The notes beneath the pieces were generated by a model, which was not told the origin of the DNA, searched no databases, and was given only the letters and a program-made list of their open reading frames with translations. DNA of 37,766 nt from Rhodoplanes roseus (GTDB lineage: Bacteria > Pseudomonadota > Alphaproteobacteria > Rhizobiales > Xanthobacteraceae), in NCBI RefSeq assembly GCF_003258865.1, contig NZ_NPEX01000029.1, forward strand, positions 1 to 37,766, read 5' to 3'. Below, one piece after another: positions 36,657 through 37,766 of this stretch. Numbering within the stretch: position 1 is the first letter of the stretch; every line of letters starts with the position of its first letter. Position numbers and translations under genes: made by a program.

Positions 36657-37766
36657 ATCCTCCCTTAGATAGTCTACGTACGAGCCCGTTCCAAGCGCTC
36701 AGGAAGGCGACAATGTCGGTCTCGCCGGTGGTCGGGCCCAGACTCACCCGCACGGCACCGGCGGCGACCGACGGGGACAGCCCCATCGCGGTCAGCACCT
36801 GCGAGACGCCGACCTTCCCGGACGAGCAGGCGGCCCCCGACGAGACCGCGATTCCGGCGAGGTCGAGGGCGATGACGGCCGTCTCGGCCTTCAGGCCCGG
36901 ATGGGTCAGCAGGCTGGTATTGGGCAGGCGCGGCGCCGCCTCGGCGATCACGATGGTCCCGGGCGCGGCGGCTTTCGCCTGTGTCTCGAGGCTGTTGCGG
37001 AGCCGCTCCATGGCCGGGCCGGCGGTCTCCAGGTCGCGCGTGGCGGCCGCCGCGGCCGCGCCGAAGCCGGCGATGGCGGCGACGTTCTCGGTGCCGGCGC
37101 GGGCGCCGCGCTCCTGCCCGCCCCCCTTCAGGAGCGGATCGGCGACATGGATCGCGGCCGAGCGCAGCACCAGCGCGCCCGCGCCCTTGGGACCACCGAG
37201 CTTGTGGCCCGACAGCGTCATCAGGTCGGCTCCGAGGGCACCGATGTCGCAGGAGACCTTCCCGGCGCTCTGAACCGCGTCGACATGCAGGATCCCTCCG
37301 GCCGCGTGAACCAGCTCCGCCGCGGCGGCGATCGGCTGCACCACCCCGGTCTCGTTGTTCGCATGCATGAGCGATACCAACGGAGAAAGCCCTGGATGAT
37401 CAACGCGCAAGGCAGCAAGCCAAGCCTCCAGGGCGGGCAAGTCGACAATGCCGTCCGGGGTCACTGGCAGGATGTCGACAGCGCTGGTCGGAAACCGGCC
37501 ACCGGACCGGACGGAGGCGTGCTCGATCGCCGAGACCAGCAAGCGCCCGCGCAGCGCCGTGTCGGTGCCGACCGTGAGCGCCGGCGTCAGCGCCAGCACG
37601 TTCGCCTCGGTCCCGCCGGAGGTGAAGACCACGTTGCGGGGCGCCGTGCCGACGAGCCGGGCGACCGCCTCGCGGGCGTCCTCGACCAGGGCACGGGCCG
37701 CCCGGCCCTCCCGATGCACCGACGACGGGTTGCCGACCAGGTCGAGCGCCGCCAGCATGGCGGCGC
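36640..37766 (-). CDS. Cysteine desulfurase, NifS/IscS family (N-terminus cut by window edge)
   Basis: At least 374 codons of a class I cysteine desulfurase; the frame stays open to the window edge, where the codons before MLAALDLVGNPSSVH read Ala-Ala as in the usual N-terminus, so about 15-25 residues are missing. Seen are FTSGGTEANVLAL, AIEHASVR, MHANNETGVVQPI, HVDAVQSAGK, LSGHKLGGPKGAG with the PLP lysine, and SSGAACSSGK with the catalytic cysteine. It is the first visible gene of the SUF operon. Together with SufS the operon encodes two desulfurases, as in several rhizobial suf loci. The promoter of the operon lies outside the window. Confidence 0.9.
   Translation of the reverse strand, partial: AAMLAALDLVGNPSSVHREGRAARALVEDAREAVARLVGTAPRNVVFTSGGTEANVLALTPALTVGTDTALRGRLLVSAIEHASVRSGGRFPTSAVDILPVTPDGIVDLPALEAWLAALRVDHPGLSPLVSLMHANNETGVVQPIAAAAELVHAAGGILHVDAVQSAGKVSCDIGALGADLMTLSGHKLGGPKGAGALVLRSAAIHVADPLLKGGGQERGARAGTENVAAIAGFGAAAAAATRDLETAGPAMERLRNSLETQAKAAAPGTIVIAEAAPRLPNTSLLTHPGLKAETAVIALDLAGIAVSSGAACSSGKVGVSQVLTAMGLSPSVAAGAVRVSLGPTTGETDIVAFLSAWNGLVRRLSKGGCGIAA

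Overview
The window looks like a chromosomal segment of a flagellated, high-GC alphaproteobacterium, most likely of the Rhizobiales/Hyphomicrobiales (Bradyrhizobium/Rhodopseudomonas/Rhodoplanes-like). The evidence is the flagellar set (FliL, FliM, a DUF6468 protein and MotE facing FlgF-G-A-H), a complete SUF iron-sulfur operon with two cysteine desulfurases, CtrA-like TTAACC sites, and a palindromic intergenic repeat of the CGTCATTCCGG type common in that order. The assignment rests on gene content and recognised protein families only. No rRNA, tRNA, CRISPR array, phage gene or transposase was found.

Positions 1-8350 form an accessory metabolic region. It holds a zinc-free MDR oxidoreductase, a UbiD-family (prenyl-FMN) decarboxylase, an IclR regulator, and a divergent operon. 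That operon contains a possible 38-residue leader peptide, a histidine-rich G3E GTPase, a hydantoinase/dihydropyrimidinase-type amidohydrolase, and an ABC permease plus ATPase of the nitrate/taurine class without a binding protein. IclR and the operon share a compact intergenic region with overlapping divergent promoters and a palindrome. I read this as an uptake and degradation module for an unidentified cyclic amide or heteroaromatic acid; it is the best candidate here for an undescribed system.

Positions 8377-10579 hold a DUF805 membrane protein and a TauE/SafE permease divergent from a LysR regulator, with two perfect inverted repeats between the last two. Positions 10588-17502 are the flagellar block: motE-DUF6468-fliM-fliL on the minus strand and flgF-flgG-flgA-flgH on the plus strand, diverging from a region with CtrA-like sites and ending at a 13-bp hairpin terminator.

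Positions 17653-24910 are mainly surface-polysaccharide functions. A GT4 polyprenyl-phosphate sugar-1-phosphate transferase, an SDR reductase and a WbpM/CapD-type dehydratase resemble the WreU/WreQ/WreV (WbpL/WbpV/WbpM) set that makes and loads N-acetyl-quinovosamine to start O-antigen. Next come an isoprenylcysteine-methyltransferase-like protein, a POT peptide transporter and a UDP-glucuronate decarboxylase. Positions 24991-30483 hold a secreted TPR protein, an isolated 4-hydroxybenzoate 3-monooxygenase (pobA), an RhlE-type RNA helicase and a diguanylate cyclase.

Positions 30496-37766 are the SUF operon on the minus strand, transcribed NifS/IscS-like desulfurase (cut by the window edge), sufB, sufC, a 67-residue coiled-coil protein, sufD, sufS, sufT-like, sufA.
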